Below, one piece after another: positions 6,552 through 8,125 of a stretch of 8,125 nt of DNA. The position numbers were made by a program, and so were the translations under genes. The notes below the pieces were generated by a model. The model saw nothing but the letters and a program-made list of their open reading frames with translations. It searched no databases and was not told where the DNA came from. Origin of the DNA: CAYXXN01 sp964469055 (lineage in GTDB: Bacteria; Acidobacteriota; Thermoanaerobaculia; Multivoradales; JAHEKO01); NCBI GenBank assembly GCA_964469055.1, contig CAYXXN010000126.1, forward strand, positions 1-8,125, read 5' to 3'. Every line of letters begins with the position of its first letter. Positions within the stretch are counted from its first letter, which is position 1.

Positions 6552-6603
6552 GCGCTCTCCCTCGCCACGTCACCGCTAGCGTACCCGCATCGCGCGCCGG
6601 ACG
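6552..6603. promoter_or_regulatory. Short divergent intergenic region with an 8-bp palindrome
   Basis: Only 52 bases separate the GTG of the unknown membrane protein from the ATG of the glycosyltransferase, so at least one promoter must lie here or inside a neighbouring gene. CGCTAGCG at 6574-6581 is a perfect 8-bp palindrome and could be an operator. No convincing -35/-10 pair was found in either direction. The minus-strand ribosome site GAGGGAGAG is at about 6555-6563. Confidence 0.35.
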
Positions 6604-8022
6604 ATGCCGCCCGACGACCCCAAGATCGATCCCGCGACCGGGCGTCCGTGGAGCTGGACGCAGCGGGTCCGCCGCAGTCTCGCGCGCCGCTTCCCGCGCA
6701 CCGCAGCGGCGTTCCACCGGACCTTGGCCAAGGGTCGCCACTTCGCCGGCCGTTGCTGGGTGCGAGTGACGGGGACGGGCCGACTGGCTCGCTGGCTGGT
6801 CTTCGTCGCCGGCATCGTGCGACGGCGCCGAGGCGAGCGGCGGCTGACCGTCGCCGTCGACATCACGGCGTTCTGGGAGCCGCTCACCGGCATCGGCTGG
6901 TACCTCTACCGACTGCTCGAGGAGTTGGCCGGGCGCGACGACTTGCGTCTGCGGCTCTACGGCCCGACCGGCGTCGACAGCTCCGACCGGCCGTTGCCGG
7001 TCGTTGCGGTGCCTTCCGGCGCAGCGCTCGAGGAGGTCCTGCTGTCGGTGCCGACCGATCTCGTCGTACCGGCGGGACCGCTGATCCGCCTGCTGCGCCG
7101 CCTGGAGCCGCTGGCCATCGCCGCCGACAGCAACCGCATCCTCTTCGCGCCCAATTTCTTCCTGCCCCGCCGTTTCGCCTTGGCGCGAGGCCGCCTCGTC
7201 GCCACCATCCACGACCTGGGCTCGCACCGCGTGCCGGAGACCTTGCAGCCCGAGACCTTGGTGGAGCTCGAGGCCAAGCTCGAGCGCTCGCTCCGCCGCG
7301 CCAGCGTCCTGATCTCGGTTTCGGGAGCGGTGCGCGACGAGCTGGTCGCCGGCCGCCTCGCTCCGGCCACCTTGGTGCGGGTCGTCCACCACGGTCCCGG
7401 CCAGCTCGCCCGCGTGCGGCCGACGATCGTGCCGGCCGGGGTGCCCCGCCGCTACGCCCTCCACGTCGGCACCCTCGAGCCGCGCAAGAACGTCCTGGTG
7501 CTGCTCGAGGCCTGGCGGCAGGTACGTCAGCGCCTGCCCGAGGCGCCGGCCCTGGTGCTCTGCGGACGCTACGGTTGGCGCTCGGAGGAGATCCGCGGCG
7601 AGGTCGAGCGGGCCGCCGCCGAGGGCTGGCTTCTCCACCTGGGCTACGTCGGCGAGGGCGAGCTCGCCGCCCTCTACCGCGGCGCCGCCGTCGTCGTCTT
7701 CCCGAGCCGCTACGAGGGCTTCGGCCTGCCGGCGATCGAGGCCCAGCATGCGCACGCGCCGCTCGTGGCGAGCGACTTGCCGGTGCTGCGCGAGGTGGCC
7801 GGCGACGGCGCTCTCTACGCTGCTGCCGACCGTCCCGACGAGTTCGCCGCGCAGGTCTTGCGCGTCCTCACCGACGAGCCGCTGCGCCGCGAGCTGGTGC
7901 TCAAGGGCGAGCGTTCGGCAGCTCGCTTGTCCTGGGAGCGGACGGCGGCCGAGACGGCGCGCATCTGGCTCGAGGTCGGCGGCTTCGCTCTGCTCGAGAG
8001 ACCGAAAAAGGGGTCTGGGTGA
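6604..8022 (+). CDS. GT4-family glycosyltransferase with a basic N-terminal extension
   Basis: Predicted retaining GT-B glycosyltransferase that moves a sugar from a nucleotide-sugar donor to a growing glycan; donor and acceptor cannot be inferred. The 472-residue product has the acceptor-side start LTVAVDITAF near residue 81, then LTGIGWYLY and TIHDLGSHRVPE near 201. The donor-side lobe opens with YALHVGTLEPRKNV near 284-297. The diagnostic E-x7-E motif is in FPSRYEGFGLPAIEA (Glu371 and Glu379). The first 80 residues precede the usual Rossmann start and are very Arg-rich, with one short hydrophobic stretch (LARWLVFVAGIV), which may tether the enzyme to the membrane. ATG at 6604 is the first start after an in-frame TAG at 6577 but has a weak ribosome site, so a later start is possible. 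Third-position GC is high throughout the extension, which favours the long form. It overlaps the next gene by four bases. Confidence 0.92.
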   Translation: MPPDDPKIDPATGRPWSWTQRVRRSLARRFPRTAAAFHRTLAKGRHFAGRCWVRVTGTGRLARWLVFVAGIVRRRRGERRLTVAVDITAFWEPLTGIGWYLYRLLEELAGRDDLRLRLYGPTGVDSSDRPLPVVAVPSGAALEEVLLSVPTDLVVPAGPLIRLLRRLEPLAIAADSNRILFAPNFFLPRRFALARGRLVATIHDLGSHRVPETLQPETLVELEAKLERSLRRASVLISVSGAVRDELVAGRLAPATLVRVVHHGPGQLARVRPTIVPAGVPRRYALHVGTLEPRKNVLVLLEAWRQVRQRLPEAPALVLCGRYGWRSEEIRGEVERAAAEGWLLHLGYVGEGELAALYRGAAVVVFPSRYEGFGLPAIEAQHAHAPLVASDLPVLREVAGDGALYAAADRPDEFAAQVLRVLTDEPLRRELVLKGERSAARLSWERTAAETARIWLEVGGFALLERPKKGSG

Positions 8023-8125
8023 GGGGGCGACGGACGGTGGCGGTCGACGTGCGCGCCCTGGTCGGACCGCGCACCGGCATCGGGATCTACACGGCGGCGC
8101 TGCTGGCGCGGCTCGCGAGCGAGCC
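8019..8125 (+). CDS. Second glycosyltransferase, GT4-like (partial, 5' fragment only)
   Basis: Starting from GTG at 8019, which overlaps the stop of the previous gene as GTGA, the frame stays open to the window edge for 35 codons. It reads MRGRRTVAVDVRALVGPRTG and then IGIYTAALLARLASE. This matches the N-terminal first strand and glycine loop of GT4 enzymes and closely parallels the upstream gene (TVAVDITAFWEPLTGIGWYLYRLLEEL). Unlike its neighbour it has no N-terminal extension. The four-base overlap suggests translational coupling and a shared glycan pathway. The catalytic part lies beyond the window, so the family call rests on this short segment and the context. Confidence 0.75.
   Translation, partial: MRGRRTVAVDVRALVGPRTGIGIYTAALLARLASE

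Noticed and set aside
6578..6605. TACGCT as a minus-strand -10 box for the unknown membrane protein
   Set aside because: The position 17 bases upstream (CATCGT) does not resemble a -35 element.
5969..6769. Plus-strand frame running through the 11-bp array (LPIGYQLVTWWLPIG-like translation)
   Set aside because: The repeat lacks stops in several frames, so an open frame here is expected. The remainder is Arg/Pro-rich shadow sequence.
6007..7755. 582-codon minus-strand frame opposite the glycosyltransferase
   Set aside because: It lies opposite a clear GT4 enzyme with the E-x7-E motif, and its translation is featureless.

Overview
The window is a very GC-rich bacterial chromosome segment, densely packed, with GTG and TTG starts, short gene overlaps and high GC at third codon positions. 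The gene content is housekeeping on the left and envelope/glycan-related on the right. The cluster yceD-rpmF-plsX-fabH-fabD occurs in many phyla, so it does not fix the taxon. A GC-rich Gram-negative soil or sediment lineage such as Acidobacteriota is a guess from overall style, not something the sequence proves.

Region 1 (1-3417, minus strand) is a compact fatty-acid/phospholipid operon, transcribed right to left: a YceD/DUF177 protein, ribosomal protein L32, PlsX (acyl-ACP:phosphate acyltransferase), FabH (initiating ketoacyl-ACP synthase III) and FabD (malonyl-CoA:ACP transacylase), which is cut by the left edge of the window. Gaps are 13, 3, -4 and 0 bases. FabH appears to start at a TTG that overlaps the plsX stop. 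FabD supplies malonyl-ACP, FabH condenses it with acyl-CoA, and PlsX turns finished acyl-ACP into acyl-phosphate for phospholipid synthesis. A perfect TTGACA -35 box lies just upstream of yceD.

Region 2 (3503-5335, plus strand) is a single divergent gene for a secreted M14 zinc carboxypeptidase of 610 residues, with all expected metal ligands and the catalytic glutamate.

Region 3 (5352-6551, minus strand, convergent with the peptidase and 16 bases from it) encodes a 399-residue protein of unknown function with an N-terminal membrane anchor. Inside it, at about 5994-6048, is the most unusual feature of the window: a tandem array of an 11-bp unit built on the odd palindrome GGTWACC. The unit repeats exactly every 11 bp for four good copies and then decays. 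The only copy with its central A/T base flipped is the one whose unflipped form would put a TAA stop in the reading frame.

Region 4 (6604 to the right edge, plus strand, divergent from region 3) holds two overlapping GT4-type glycosyltransferase genes, the second cut by the edge. They look like the beginning of a polysaccharide or glycan assembly operon. No tRNA, rRNA, CRISPR array, insertion sequence or convincing intrinsic terminator was seen. No completely new multi-gene system is evident; the 11-bp array is the best candidate for something undescribed.
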